A stretch of DNA of 64,000 nucleotides from Candidatus Poribacteria bacterium (GCA_022826645.1 JAJDUM010000044.1:1-64000), one strand, 5' to 3'; numbered from the stretch's first letter, positions 6,830 to 16,897 are shown. Notes: generated by a model from the letters alone, not told the origin. Program-made: numbers and translations.

Positions 6830-8848
6830 CTAAAATGCGACCGAAACACCCAATGTCGGCAGGATCGGCAACATCGGCTCTTCCTCAACTTCGCACCCGA
6901 GCAACATACCCGTTTCCTCGTCTCGTTCCTCGCTGAACGCATATTGATCGAGGTTAGACCGATTGTAGAGATTCAAGATTTGGAAATACCATGTGAGCTC
7001 CCACCGGGAATATGGATTCCGTTGCGTAAACCGAAAATCGAGACTGTGGTAGGGTGGTAGACGTGCCGAATGCGTCTCCCCAAACTGTCGATCACACGCA
7101 GCACTACCGTCTGGTTGGGAAACCAACACATGTGTCAACGGCGTTCTCGGTTGACCAGTATGGAAACGCCAAGTAAGGTAAAGATGCCGCCCCCGCGAAA
7201 GTTGGTGGCTGCTACTGAGGGCGAGCGAATGTCGCCGATCCGATGGTCGAAAAAATGTTCCATCTACTGTGCTTTCTTTTCCAACGGCATATGCATAGCC
7301 GACCCCCCACGTTAACCTATCTGAAATTGCATGTGTCACGAAAACATCTACTCCCTGTGCTGTTCCGGATTCCGGGGGTACAAAAAGTTGGGTCTGTCGT
7401 CCGAACTCCCTGAGCCGTCCTGTAAGATTATCCAATGTCTTGTAATACGCCTCCAAACGAAAGAAAAAATTGGCGTTTGGCTGGTATTCACCGCCGAGAA
7501 TGTAATGAGCCGCCTGCTCAGCACGCTCGACTGTCTGAACGTCATCTTCCACAGGAATATTCATCATAGAGATGGGTTGGTGATAGATCCCCCATGCACC
7601 ACGCAACACCACTTTATCTGTTGGTCGCACGGCAAGAGCAACCCGAGGTCCAATCTCATAGCTTTGAACACCGACGGCACGATAGTCCTGAAACACGTAC
7701 CGTCCGCCCACGTTCAGCGCGAATTTCGGATGCAGCTGCCACTCATCCTGAAGAAAAGCCTTGATTTCGCTTCCGCTACCTTCAAAATCTGCAACGATAC
7801 GTTTATACTGTTCTATTCCGGGTTGCCGTTCTTGGACATCGTAATCGTATGCGGCTTCCAACCAACGCCATTCGATTCCGCTGCGAAACAGATGACGATC
7901 TAAGAAACCAGCTGTGAATTCCGTTTTGGCACCAAAGAACTCGAACGAGCGGACGTCGAAATCAGCCGCTCCTGTCCGCCGATCTTGGGTTCCGTTTCCG
8001 CCGAATACGAATACATCAGACCACTTTTCCCTACCGAAGCGATGCCGCCACCGCGTCCACACGGTTAAATTGTCATACTGTGAATCTAAGTTGTTGTCAG
8101 CGTCCCCTTGCCGTATCCGGTTCTTGTCCCATCCATAGAGTCCATTCAGCGTAATCGTATCAGACTGGGCTGGCTCGTAAGTTAGTTTGCCATAGACATC
8201 CGCGTATTGTGGTTTATAGTCCTCGTCAAGGTCCATCAGTGCAAGAATTAGGTCAACGTAACCCCGCCGTGCTGACACGCGCCATGACCCTTTTTCCGAT
8301 AGGGGTCCCTCTACCAGCGCAGTTGTATTGATAAGATCAAGTCCGAAATTGGCAGCAACTTTCTCAATATGCCCCTCTTTCGTCGTGATGTCAAACACGC
8401 CGGCCATTTTATCCCCGTACGCTGCCGGGAAGCCCCCCATCAGTAGTTCAACGCGCTGAATCAGATCAAGGCCAACTAGTGATACAGCACCGCCAAAGTC
8501 CTGTAGGTGGTATGGATTGAAGAGTTCCATCCCATCTAATCTTACTAGAACGTCGTCCTTCTCGCTTCCGCGCACGCTGAATCGTGCACTGTAGTCACTT
8601 GCAACGACTCCCGGAAAAATATGGGCAGCCCGCATCACATCGTTATCCACCAACGGAAACCGCTCAATTCGTTGCTTTGAGAGTGATAGCCGTGAAGGGG
8701 TTCCATCATCAATCGCGAACCGACCCGGCGTCACTACAATCTCATCGAGCTGAACGGGTTCTGTTTCATCTTGTGCGGAAACGTCAAGCCAACTCACCAG
8801 TCCAAAAGACAGAAGATGTAGGAAGATTGCGTAGGCGGATCTGCGCAT
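6830..8848 (-). CDS. TonB-dependent outer-membrane receptor
   Basis: About 672 residues from the ATG at 8848, chosen because AGAGGAG precedes it and a signal peptide (MRRSAYAIFLHLLSF...) follows. LDEIVVTPGR at the mature N-terminus is the TonB-box-like segment. The plug domain follows (MRAAHIFPGVVASDYSARFS, then VRLDGMELFNPYH). The rest is a 22-strand-type barrel ending in phenylalanine (GVSVAF), as expected for outer-membrane insertion. The family imports large or scarce nutrients using TonB-ExbBD energy. The substrate cannot be read from the sequence. It is probably co-transcribed with the downstream TolB-like gene. Confidence 0.88.
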   Translation of the reverse strand: MRRSAYAIFLHLLSFGLVSWLDVSAQDETEPVQLDEIVVTPGRFAIDDGTPSRLSLSKQRIERFPLVDNDVMRAAHIFPGVVASDYSARFSVRGSEKDDVLVRLDGMELFNPYHLQDFGGAVSLVGLDLIQRVELLMGGFPAAYGDKMAGVFDITTKEGHIEKVAANFGLDLINTTALVEGPLSEKGSWRVSARRGYVDLILALMDLDEDYKPQYADVYGKLTYEPAQSDTITLNGLYGWDKNRIRQGDADNNLDSQYDNLTVWTRWRHRFGREKWSDVFVFGGNGTQDRRTGAADFDVRSFEFFGAKTEFTAGFLDRHLFRSGIEWRWLEAAYDYDVQERQPGIEQYKRIVADFEGSGSEIKAFLQDEWQLHPKFALNVGGRYVFQDYRAVGVQSYEIGPRVALAVRPTDKVVLRGAWGIYHQPISMMNIPVEDDVQTVERAEQAAHYILGGEYQPNANFFFRLEAYYKTLDNLTGRLREFGRQTQLFVPPESGTAQGVDVFVTHAISDRLTWGVGYAYAVGKESTVDGTFFRPSDRRHSLALSSSHQLSRGRHLYLTWRFHTGQPRTPLTHVLVSQPDGSAACDRQFGETHSARLPPYHSLDFRFTQRNPYSRWELTWYFQILNLYNRSNLDQYAFSEERDEETGMLLGCEVEEEPMLPILPTLGVSVAF

Positions 8849-9028
8849 CGGTTTGCTCCTCTTGATGTTTATTGTCTCCTCGATTATAGCATACCGGCAG
8901 CAAGCAGGCAACGGCAGGTAGAGACCTGTTTGAAAGATCCTTTCATCAGTTGTCCTATTATACCAATGTGCAACGATTTCGTGTTTTGAATTCCCTTGGA
9001 CGTTTGTATGACAACGAGTATGACGCTG

Positions 9029-9243
9029 CTAATGATGGTTGCTTTCCTCGGCTTCTTTAAGCGGAGCTAGAGCATTACTTTCTGATCTGAGCTCGGAATG
9101 ACTTATCTTCCCTCCCAAGTTTGCTGTCCATATCATCAATCCACAGACAACAATTGAAAGTACTAACCCTACAATAACCAAATTTTTTGGAACAGTATCG
9201 GTGTGCCGATAACGCCATAATGCACCTATGGCAAAAATGCCTA
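9029..9243 (-). pseudogene. 3' fragment of a membrane-protein gene cut by a MITE
   Basis: About 70 codons remain (LGIFAIGALWRYRHTDTVPK onward) with one clear membrane segment (NLVIVGLVLSIVVCGLMIW) and a WTANLGGKISHSE tail. This resembles the C-terminal end of DUF2231-like membrane proteins, a low-confidence match. The frame enters the gene directly from the right-facing end of MITE copy A2 (9241-9416) at CTAG. MITE-derived codons extend the open frame to 84 residues, starting at about 9283. I could not find the missing 5' part beyond the element. Confidence 0.6.
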
Positions 9244-9416
9244 GGGCGTGTTGACATTTTGCTTTTGCTACCACGAGAAACACTAAATCAATGAAAAAGC
9301 TGCCGGAAACCGAGTTTTTTCTTCAAAACTCGGTTTCTTTTCTCCGTTTTCTCCGTCAGTGAACCGGTTTATGCCTCTCTGTTATCTGGCTGTGATGAAA
9401 TGTCAACAGAACCTAG
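9241..9416. mobile_element. MITE-like element, family A, copy 2
   Basis: The same element as 128-301: left end GGGCGTGTTGACATTT, right end AAATGTCAACAGAACC, internal GAAACCGAG hairpin, CTAG on both sides. It has diverged from copy 1 at scattered positions. Its right CTAG (9413-9416) is also the left CTAG of the family-B element that follows. It interrupts a membrane-protein gene (9029-9243). Confidence 0.75.
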
Positions 9417-9661
9417 TACACTGTCCAATAAATTATGCTGGTGTATATTGATTGAAATCAAACGATATCACATATAATAATTTCAAAACTTATCTGACGG
9501 TGTACTAGTACATTGTCAGAAAAATGTAGCGCAAACTGTATAAGGTTTCAGAACATAAATCGGTAATTCTCTCTGTTCCCCGTGCCCGGTAGGTGCGGTT
9601 TGTAACCGCACCGGACATCGCAATGAAGGTGCTTATTATAATTTATTGGACAATGTACTAG
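9413..9661. mobile_element. MITE-like element(s), family B
   Basis: The ends are inverted repeats of about 24 bp with one mismatch: CTAGTACACTGTCCAATAAA inward from the left, CTAGTACATTGTCCAATAAA inward from the right. A third CTAG in the middle (9504-9507) has the same end sequence on both sides. The region can therefore also be read as two abutting small elements, 9413-9507 and 9504-9661, sharing one target. No coding sequence is present. An AACCGCACC palindrome (9588-9612) lies inside it. Confidence 0.6.
9588..9612. repeat. Short dispersed palindrome GGTAGGTGCGGTT-N3-AACCGCACC, copy 3
   Basis: Same unit as 317-341 and 5412-5436, with TGT in the loop. It lies inside the right part of the family-B element, so one repeat appears to have been carried or hit by the other. 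Confidence 0.65.
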
Positions 9662-9891
9662 TTGCCTGCGTCCAAGCCTATCGCGTCTATCTCGGTGTTT
9701 CCAGTCTGTCTGCAATATTCCACGGTTTTGGTGTGAGGAGGGTTGTGGATCAGCCAAAAGTTGGGCAGGAGGGGAATGATTACATCTTGGGATGATGATC
9801 TCAATATACGATAATCCTTGACCGGCATGTGATTGGGGATCCGACACGTATCCGAAAAATCCATCGAAGCAGTCTTCTCAATTTCCCGTGA
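9662..9891. other. Intergenic stretch with an unassigned minus-strand open frame
   Basis: A minus-strand frame from 9864 closes with a TAG that is supplied by the terminal CTAG of the family-B element. This could be the cut end of an older gene. Its residues (for example SSQDVIIPLLPNFWLIHNPP) match nothing I recognise, and its start lacks a ribosome binding site. I do not call a gene. Confidence 0.3.
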
Positions 9892-12204
9892 TTAAAATCG
9901 GTTATCAAGGCTTACAATCAGGTTGAACCCCGGTGCATTGATGCCGGACCCGTGTTCGCGATACCGTTTATCGAGCAGATTCTCAAGCGCGAGGGTGAGT
10001 CGATTGTATTGAGTTACCTGTATGCCACCGCGGAGGTTCAGCGTCCTCCAACCTGGTGAACCTTGCCCGATCGCTGCACCGTTCGCATCAAACCTCACTT
10101 CACCGGTGTCGCGGGTGGTTCCCGGAATCCGTGGGTCCCGAATATCGCTTCGATTCAAACGTCTCTGTTCGGTCGCGCCACGGACGAAGAATTCCGCCCA
10201 AAATCGTTGAGCAGGCGGTTGCCAGCGGATACCGACCATACCGTTAAGTGGTGGTTCGCGACGAATCCGCTCTTCCCACGGCTTATCCGGATCGGGTGCT
10301 GCACCGTTAATGACCAGTACTTTCCCACGTGTGAACGTCGCATTGCCGTAAACTGACACACCGTTCTGAATCGGAACCATTCCTGCAAACTCTACCCCTT
10401 GGATCTGCACTTCATCCACGTTATCGAATACATAGACATCAATGCCCGGATTGTTACGCTGGATCTCCTTTATCAGGTTTGGAAGCGGTTGTCCTGCGTA
10501 AGCATCTTCTACCGGAACACGGGTCACCAGATCACTGACGCGACCATGAAAAAGGGTCAATGAACCGATAAGCCATGGGTAACGCGCTTTAAATCCACCT
10601 TCCGCTGTCCACCCCCTCTCCGACCTGAGGTCGGGGGAAGGAGAATCGATACCTTCATTGGTAACCTCGACAGCCGTTGTGTCATTCAACGAAGGTGCTC
10701 GGAATGATGTCGCGAAATTCGCAACCGCGTTCAACCCGTCTGCGATACTTGCGACCACACCCGCGCTGCCGGTCAATGCGTTGCCAGATTCGTTAAATTC
10801 CTCAAATTGGGGGTCGCGCACGGAGAGGTCTGCATGTGTGTTATAAAGTGTATAGCGTCCGCCAAGTGTCAACTCAAGACGGTCATGCAGTTCAATTTCG
10901 TCTTGGACGTAAAGATTGGCATCCCAGAACTGTGAACCGTCGATAAACCTTCCTTTTGTGTCGTCTATATCTTCTTTGCCGGTTGTGATGTCGGTTTTGA
11001 TTGTTTGGCTTGCAAGCGTATCGAGGTAGAATTCACCGCCAGCGATGACACGCTGCCGCGGCAGTGATGAGTTGGTACCCTGTGCGCTAAGTCCCAATGT
11101 GTTGACAGTATCGAATCGCTCTCGACGTTCTGTTGCGTCGCGCTTAAGTTCGTTTCGGCCTTCTTTCTGACGATGATACGACGTGGTGAGTAGAATTTGG
11201 TCAATCAGCAGGGTTTCCGGTTTGGAGACGTATGTGGCGTACAGTAAATTCCGATCTTGCGGTTGAAAGAAAAATTCATCGAACTCACGCGGTGCAATCT
11301 TATCGTAACGAGGGGTTTGAGGTTGCCGCCAGAGTTGGTAGGCGAGGTTCACCGTGCTCGTGTCTGTAAGTTTGTAAGAGAGTTTAGCATCACCGTCGTA
11401 AGCATTCCAGCCGAGCGGCGTCTCAGAGTCTATCAGCCATTGGTCGGGTACGTCTTTGGGCGGACCTTCAAACACCTGCGCACCCTCTGGTTTCTCAGTG
11501 ACGATTTCGAACTTCCGGTTCTTGTGGTGCAAGTCGTAGCCGCTGCCGGGATTGATATTTCCGAACCATCGTCCGGATGCGCCGACCGAAAAGCCGAGTT
11601 GCTTTTGGCGACCGACCACTTCAAGCCGTCCAAGCCGCTCTGAACTGCCCGAAGCGAATCGAGTGAAAGCACGAGACTCGATGGTCCAATCGTCTGTTGC
11701 GTTATCAAGAATGGTGTCTTTGGTGAACATACTAATAACCCCACCCATCGCACCGCTGCCGTATAGCATCGAACCGGCACCACGTAAGACTTCAATCCGG
11801 TCAAGATTGTCCGGGCTGGTTGTTACCAGATATTGATTTGGACCGGAGCGGAAGGTGGAGTTGTTGAGTCGAACGCCATCGATTGCAAGAAAGGCTTGAT
11901 AACCGGTAAGTCCGCGCAGCAACGGTGAACCTTGACCAACTGTTGTTTGCTGTGCCCAGACACCCACAGTTTCGCTCAGAATTCGGGGGGTCGTTGGGGC
12001 GTTCATTCGCTCAATCTGTGCCCGGTCAATGACAGAAATTGCGTTCGGTGTTCGGAAGGTGTCTTTTTCGACACGGGTTATGACAGTGATTTCCTCAAGT
12101 TCAACCGGAGGGGTTTCCAGTTCATCGCCGTGGGAGTGGCCGAGGTTGATACTAAGAAAAAAAACGATCAAACTCATCAATAGTTGCTGCTGCATAGGTT
12201 TCAT
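9892..12204 (-). CDS. TonB-dependent outer-membrane receptor (heme/siderophore-receptor type)
   Basis: A 770-residue protein with a signal peptide and a histidine/acid-rich mature start (HSHGDELE). The TonB-box segment is LEEITVITR. The plug contains RILSETVGVW, LRGLTGYQAFLAIDGVRLNN and RIEVLRGAGSMLYGSGAMGG. The barrel contains NFATSFRAPSLNDTT and LTLALENLLDKRYREHGSG and ends in DNRF. This is the layout of receptors for heme, hemoglobin, siderophores or cobalamin. AAAGGA precedes the ATG. No transporter or regulator lies next to it, so the substrate stays open. Confidence 0.9.
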   Translation of the reverse strand: MKPMQQQLLMSLIVFFLSINLGHSHGDELETPPVELEEITVITRVEKDTFRTPNAISVIDRAQIERMNAPTTPRILSETVGVWAQQTTVGQGSPLLRGLTGYQAFLAIDGVRLNNSTFRSGPNQYLVTTSPDNLDRIEVLRGAGSMLYGSGAMGGVISMFTKDTILDNATDDWTIESRAFTRFASGSSERLGRLEVVGRQKQLGFSVGASGRWFGNINPGSGYDLHHKNRKFEIVTEKPEGAQVFEGPPKDVPDQWLIDSETPLGWNAYDGDAKLSYKLTDTSTVNLAYQLWRQPQTPRYDKIAPREFDEFFFQPQDRNLLYATYVSKPETLLIDQILLTTSYHRQKEGRNELKRDATERRERFDTVNTLGLSAQGTNSSLPRQRVIAGGEFYLDTLASQTIKTDITTGKEDIDDTKGRFIDGSQFWDANLYVQDEIELHDRLELTLGGRYTLYNTHADLSVRDPQFEEFNESGNALTGSAGVVASIADGLNAVANFATSFRAPSLNDTTAVEVTNEGIDSPSPDLRSERGWTAEGGFKARYPWLIGSLTLFHGRVSDLVTRVPVEDAYAGQPLPNLIKEIQRNNPGIDVYVFDNVDEVQIQGVEFAGMVPIQNGVSVYGNATFTRGKVLVINGAAPDPDKPWEERIRREPPLNGMVGIRWQPPAQRFWAEFFVRGATEQRRLNRSDIRDPRIPGTTRDTGEVRFDANGAAIGQGSPGWRTLNLRGGIQVTQYNRLTLALENLLDKRYREHGSGINAPGFNLIVSLDNRF

Positions 12205-12628
12205 AGTGTATCCTTTCTCATGAGGTCTCTCACATGATTATTGATGGATGATTGAATTCTTGATGCCATGCTCAACTAAATAAGCGCAAAATTTATGCCA
12301 AAAATTTTGAGTCGAAATCTGTGTCTACATGTGGATTTCTGACCGATCCTGCCCGAGATGGAACTTGGTGTTGTTCAATTTCTGGACAGTTGTGTTTCTG
12401 TTCTGGACAGTCCGGGCGTATGGAAAGAAAAGTTGAAATAGGTTATAATAGCCTGAGTCACTATCTGTGGTTCCGCTTCTGCGAGGCGAGATACGCTCTG
12501 TTCATCAGTCCAGGAGTTAATAGGTTCACTCATGTGTTAGTGATGATAGCAAATTAAGTTGACATATTCTCAGACCCAATGGCACAATACTTACAAAATT
12601 GCTACAGGCAAAAAAGGCGGTCCACATA
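12205..12628. other. Divergent intergenic region
   Basis: This must hold the promoters of the TonB receptor (leftward) and of the propeller lipoprotein (rightward), but I cannot place either with confidence. A decamer TTCTGGACAG occurs twice about 21 bases apart at about 12380-12412, roughly two helical turns. Such spacing would suit a regulator binding site, but I cannot name one. Confidence 0.35.
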
Positions 12629-15600
12629 ATGAATCAAGCAGCTCTGCACAGCTTAAAAATTTCTGCGCGTCATCTGATGTTGCTACTACTTGTTATAATG
12701 CCAGGGTGCACAACATTCGTTCCGGACGATCCAAACATACCGCTGGACGATTTCGATTCAAGTCCCCAGGCAGATAAGGAGTGGCGGGTGGAACGACGGC
12801 TCGTAAGTAATGAAGTCAACTGCATTGCTGCCGACCCACACAATGTGTGGTTTGCAACGCAAGCCGGTGTTTCGCGCTGGGATCGTGACCAAGACAGATG
12901 GCTCCACTATACGATGGAAGATGGTCTGTCCAACGATGCAGTGAACGCCCTTGCAATTGATGGGCAATGGGTGTGGTTTGCTACCGAGGAGGGGGTGAGT
13001 CGTTACGACACGCGGACGAACACCTTTTCTACCTACCGCACGATTGATGGCTTAGCAAGCGATCAGGTATCATCAATCGCCGTGGACGGGAACTATGTTT
13101 GGTTTGGCACATCTAACGGATTAAACCGTTATGACAAAACCATTGACAGTTGGGCGGTCCGAACCCGTAAAGATGGGTTGGTCAGTAAGGTGATTACAAC
13201 GATTGCTGTCGAGCCAGAGTACGTGTGGGTTGGTACGGATAGAGAGATCAATCCGGATCCCCACGGCTGGGAGGACGACCCGCGGTTTAGCAAAGGCGGG
13301 GTGAGCCGATACCATAGAGACACTGACTCTTGGAATAATTATAAAAAATCCGACGGCTTGATCGATAATGAGATTGCTACTATTGCGGTGGACGAAAATA
13401 GTGTTTGGTTTGGAACGCAAGACGAAGGCGTAAGTCAATACAATCAGGTTGACCAAGCCTTCATCAAGACGTTTACGAAGACCGATCTGCTCAAAAGCAA
13501 TATGATCTCCTGTATCCGTGCCGATGGGTTCCAGGTATGGTTTGGTACTGCCAATGCAGGTGTGCATCGATTCATCAAGCCGGTCAACACGTGGGTGCAC
13601 TACACCAAAGCGGACGGACTAGCAAGCAATCATGTGAGTTGGATTGAGACACAAGGAAATGATGTCTGGTTTGCGAGCAAAGAGGATGGAGTGAGCCGTT
13701 TTGATAAGGTGACGGGCGAGTGGACACGCTACAAACAGGCTGATTTTCTGGCGGATAACGATGTCCGGCACATAACACGTGATGCGGAAGGTAGCCTATG
13801 GATGGCGACCGCCTCTGGAATTTCAATTTACACCCCCTCAACCCGCAGTTGGGAGACGATCGCAAAGGAGGACGGACTGCCCTCACCCTATGTTACGGCA
13901 GTGGATGTTGCCGATCACCTGTCTGGGGCGGAGCAAAGCGAAGTGATCGAGATTTCTACTGGTGAGGTGACTGACGGGCGGCTTTGGATAGGTACAGATC
14001 GAGGGCTTGGTACGCGCTCATGGTCGGGCGGTGATTGGGCGTTTCATGTTCCACCGCAGTCGCAAGGCGAAGCTTTTGTTACAGCACTGGCTGCTACAGC
14101 GGACATGCTCTGGCTCGGTACAAGTTTGGGACCCGCCATGTATAACACGGCTACTCAAGAGTGGACGCAGCTTGCCCTGCCAAAACCCCACGCGAACGGA
14201 ATCGTGTCCTCCGTGCTGGTTTTCGATGAAATGATCTGGTTCGGTGGAGCGGAGGGGGTTTGGCGATATTCAATAGCGGATAAGGAGATACATCGCGTTT
14301 CCGAGCGGCTCCCTGCGAGCTACGTGAATGTACTATTGTCTACCGAGGGCACCCTGTGGGCGGGAACACGCGGAGGAGTCGCCCGCTATGACGCTATCCA
14401 AGGGCACTGGATACCGCTCCCGTTTAACGAACAACTGCCTGTTCAGAATGTTACCGCGCTTGAGTTCCGAGACGGTCTGCTCTGGATAGGTACACCCCAG
14501 GGGATGGGAAGCTATGCCATTACTTCTAATGTTTGGAGTTCTATCCCGGATCTGTCCTATAACGTGAGGCACATCCTTTCTGATGAAAGTGGGAAGCTCT
14601 GGTTAGCCACCTCGGTTGGGCTTGTCGAGTATAGCATCCCAGATGGAAGGAAAGTACTTCATCAATCACGGCCGGTCCGTGAACCGTGCCTCGAAACGAA
14701 AGTTTCACATGTCACATTCGATGGGGACTACATCTGGTTCAATAACTGGGCTTCTTCGCCGAACGGTGCGATTTTACGGTTTCATCGTCCCACAGCAACG
14801 TGGCAACGATTTACCCGCTTGGATATCCTGCGCTCTACTCAGAAAAAGTCGATGACTACGATTCGTTGGACCTATGTAGATACAGACGCGGTCTGGTTCA
14901 CCACGGACTATGGGGTACTCCGGTACGACAAAGCGGCGGATACTTGGGAGCATTTTACCCTAGAAGATGGACTCTCTACAAACGATATAGACCGAATCGC
15001 TGTGAGCCAATACAGCGTCTGGGTAATCCCAATGATCGGTGTCGAGTTGACCCATTATAGCAAAAAGACTGGAAAATGGAATATAATCGCCCCCGGAAAA
15101 GAGGTGCAGATCGAGCGATTGAACGCGCTGGCGGTTGATGGACCGGAGGTCTGGTTTGGGTCAGGTCGTGGCCTGCATCGTTATAATGAATTTACTGGTG
15201 AATGGCGTGATTTCACACCGAGGGATGGACTCGCCGGCAGAGGGGCTGAGTGGATTACCGCAGATGAGGAATTCGTCTGGGTGGCGCGCTCAGAGTGGGA
15301 CAGAGACAGCAACCGTCCGTTGTCACGATACGATAAGAAAACCAAGAAATGGGACACATTTTCAACCAGTGATGTGCTGGCTGCAGATACCATCAGACGT
15401 ATCATTGCAACAAAAGACGATGTCTGGATCCTCTACAGACCCTGGAATAAGGCTGGGGTCACCCGATATGATAGGCGCACCAAGGAATGGACAACAATTA
15501 AGTCGGGGCGCGGTACCCTTGAGTTGGCTACAGACGATGATTACCTCTGGTTGGCCGTTCCCAACAATGGACTTAGGCGATTTCACTTCGCATCCGGCAC

Positions 15601-16771
15601 CTGGACGGTTTTCAAAGATCTCAAAGGGATGCTGCATAACCATGTAGATGAGTATGGACTTGCCGTGGATGATAAGTATGTATGGGTAGGGACGCTGCGT
15701 GGACTTGCCCGTTATGACAAACAGAGGGAATCTTGGACTCCCTTCACAGCGATACCAACCCTTTCTGGGCGTACTATCCGAACGGTAGATACAGATGAGC
15801 GTTTTGTCTGGGTGGGCACCGACAACGGTTTGTCTCGCTACGATAAGGAATTGGGTACTTGGAAACAGTATCAGCAGGAGGGTGGTTCTGAGGAGATAGC
15901 CACCCATGGGGGCCATTGGCACCGATGGCGTCCCAAACGGAAAGATACACTGTCGGATAATTCGGTGAGTTCGATTGTAGTTGATGAGCAATACGTCTGG
16001 GTCGGGACGCGAGATGGCGCGAACCGCTTTGATAAACTCGCACTGCGTTGGGATCAGTACAAAACCGAGCATGGGCTGCCCGCTAATAATGTGACGTCTG
16101 TCAGTAACGATGGAAATAACATTTGGGTTGGTACCAACTCCGGGATTGGCAAGTATCCCCGAACCGCAGACGATCTGAACGCTTGGATCGCCTACACCTC
16201 CGGCACGGAAATCCAACCAGCATCCGTTTCCAAGGAATTCGCAGAATCGTTGGTCACCGATGAGATCTGGTGCATCGCCAGCAGCAAGAGTAATGTATGG
16301 GTTGGTACGCGACGCGGCGTGAGCCAATATAACATCGGCAAGGATACTTGGAAGACCATTACAACAGAAAATGGTTTGTCCAGCGATGAAATTAGTTGTA
16401 TCGCTATAGATGGCGAACGTGTATGGTTTGGAACGGATCGTGGCGTGACTGTCTATAATGAGGAAATGGAGACCTGGACTGCTTATACGACGCAGGAAGG
16501 ACTCGCCAGCAACAAGGTCACGTCGATTGGAGTTGATGGCACCGAGGTGTGGATCGGCACGTATAATGCCGGGGTGAGTCGATTCGATCCGTCAGCGAAC
16601 ACTTGGATAACGTACACCCGAGACGATGGGTTGGCTCACAACGGAATCCTCTCCATCGCGATAGGAGACACGTACGTGTGGTTCGGCACCTATCGTGGCC
16701 TGAGTCGCTTTGATAAATACACGGGAATCTGGACGACTTTCACAGAGTCTTATGGTCCGGAGGATCTCTGA
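12629..16771 (+). CDS. Giant sensor-type propeller lipoprotein (about 29 Reg_prop-like units)
   Basis: About 1380 residues from the ATG at 12629; an upstream in-frame codon at 12599 is possible. The N-terminus has a hydrophobic segment ending in VIMPGC, a plausible lipobox. The rest is built of about 29 units of roughly 43 residues with the pattern VWFGTxxGvsRYDkxtxxWxxYtxxDGLxxNxV. This is the two-component-regulator propeller repeat found in the sensor part of hybrid kinases. That number of units would make about four seven-bladed propellers. No membrane helix, kinase, DNA-binding or other output domain follows, so it is probably a surface or periplasmic binding protein. Confidence 0.8.
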   Translation: MNQAALHSLKISARHLMLLLLVIMPGCTTFVPDDPNIPLDDFDSSPQADKEWRVERRLVSNEVNCIAADPHNVWFATQAGVSRWDRDQDRWLHYTMEDGLSNDAVNALAIDGQWVWFATEEGVSRYDTRTNTFSTYRTIDGLASDQVSSIAVDGNYVWFGTSNGLNRYDKTIDSWAVRTRKDGLVSKVITTIAVEPEYVWVGTDREINPDPHGWEDDPRFSKGGVSRYHRDTDSWNNYKKSDGLIDNEIATIAVDENSVWFGTQDEGVSQYNQVDQAFIKTFTKTDLLKSNMISCIRADGFQVWFGTANAGVHRFIKPVNTWVHYTKADGLASNHVSWIETQGNDVWFASKEDGVSRFDKVTGEWTRYKQADFLADNDVRHITRDAEGSLWMATASGISIYTPSTRSWETIAKEDGLPSPYVTAVDVADHLSGAEQSEVIEISTGEVTDGRLWIGTDRGLGTRSWSGGDWAFHVPPQSQGEAFVTALAATADMLWLGTSLGPAMYNTATQEWTQLALPKPHANGIVSSVLVFDEMIWFGGAEGVWRYSIADKEIHRVSERLPASYVNVLLSTEGTLWAGTRGGVARYDAIQGHWIPLPFNEQLPVQNVTALEFRDGLLWIGTPQGMGSYAITSNVWSSIPDLSYNVRHILSDESGKLWLATSVGLVEYSIPDGRKVLHQSRPVREPCLETKVSHVTFDGDYIWFNNWASSPNGAILRFHRPTATWQRFTRLDILRSTQKKSMTTIRWTYVDTDAVWFTTDYGVLRYDKAADTWEHFTLEDGLSTNDIDRIAVSQYSVWVIPMIGVELTHYSKKTGKWNIIAPGKEVQIERLNALAVDGPEVWFGSGRGLHRYNEFTGEWRDFTPRDGLAGRGAEWITADEEFVWVARSEWDRDSNRPLSRYDKKTKKWDTFSTSDVLAADTIRRIIATKDDVWILYRPWNKAGVTRYDRRTKEWTTIKSGRGTLELATDDDYLWLAVPNNGLRRFHFASGTWTVFKDLKGMLHNHVDEYGLAVDDKYVWVGTLRGLARYDKQRESWTPFTAIPTLSGRTIRTVDTDERFVWVGTDNGLSRYDKELGTWKQYQQEGGSEEIATHGGHWHRWRPKRKDTLSDNSVSSIVVDEQYVWVGTRDGANRFDKLALRWDQYKTEHGLPANNVTSVSNDGNNIWVGTNSGIGKYPRTADDLNAWIAYTSGTEIQPASVSKEFAESLVTDEIWCIASSKSNVWVGTRRGVSQYNIGKDTWKTITTENGLSSDEISCIAIDGERVWFGTDRGVTVYNEEMETWTAYTTQEGLASNKVTSIGVDGTEVWIGTYNAGVSRFDPSANTWITYTRDDGLAHNGILSIAIGDTYVWFGTYRGLSRFDKYTGIWTTFTESYGPEDL

Positions 16772-16897
16772 AATAAAAAACTGAAACTATGCTTCTGGGT
16801 ATCTGATATGTCCGCTACAAAGTCACAAATGAACGAGACCTCTTCTCGCAGACTCACGTCATCTACGCTCCCTTAAACTAAAGGAGACTTCACCTTA

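Noticed and set aside
9548-9847. 99-codon minus-strand frame
   Set aside because: It is mostly MITE and palindrome sequence; the protein resembles nothing.
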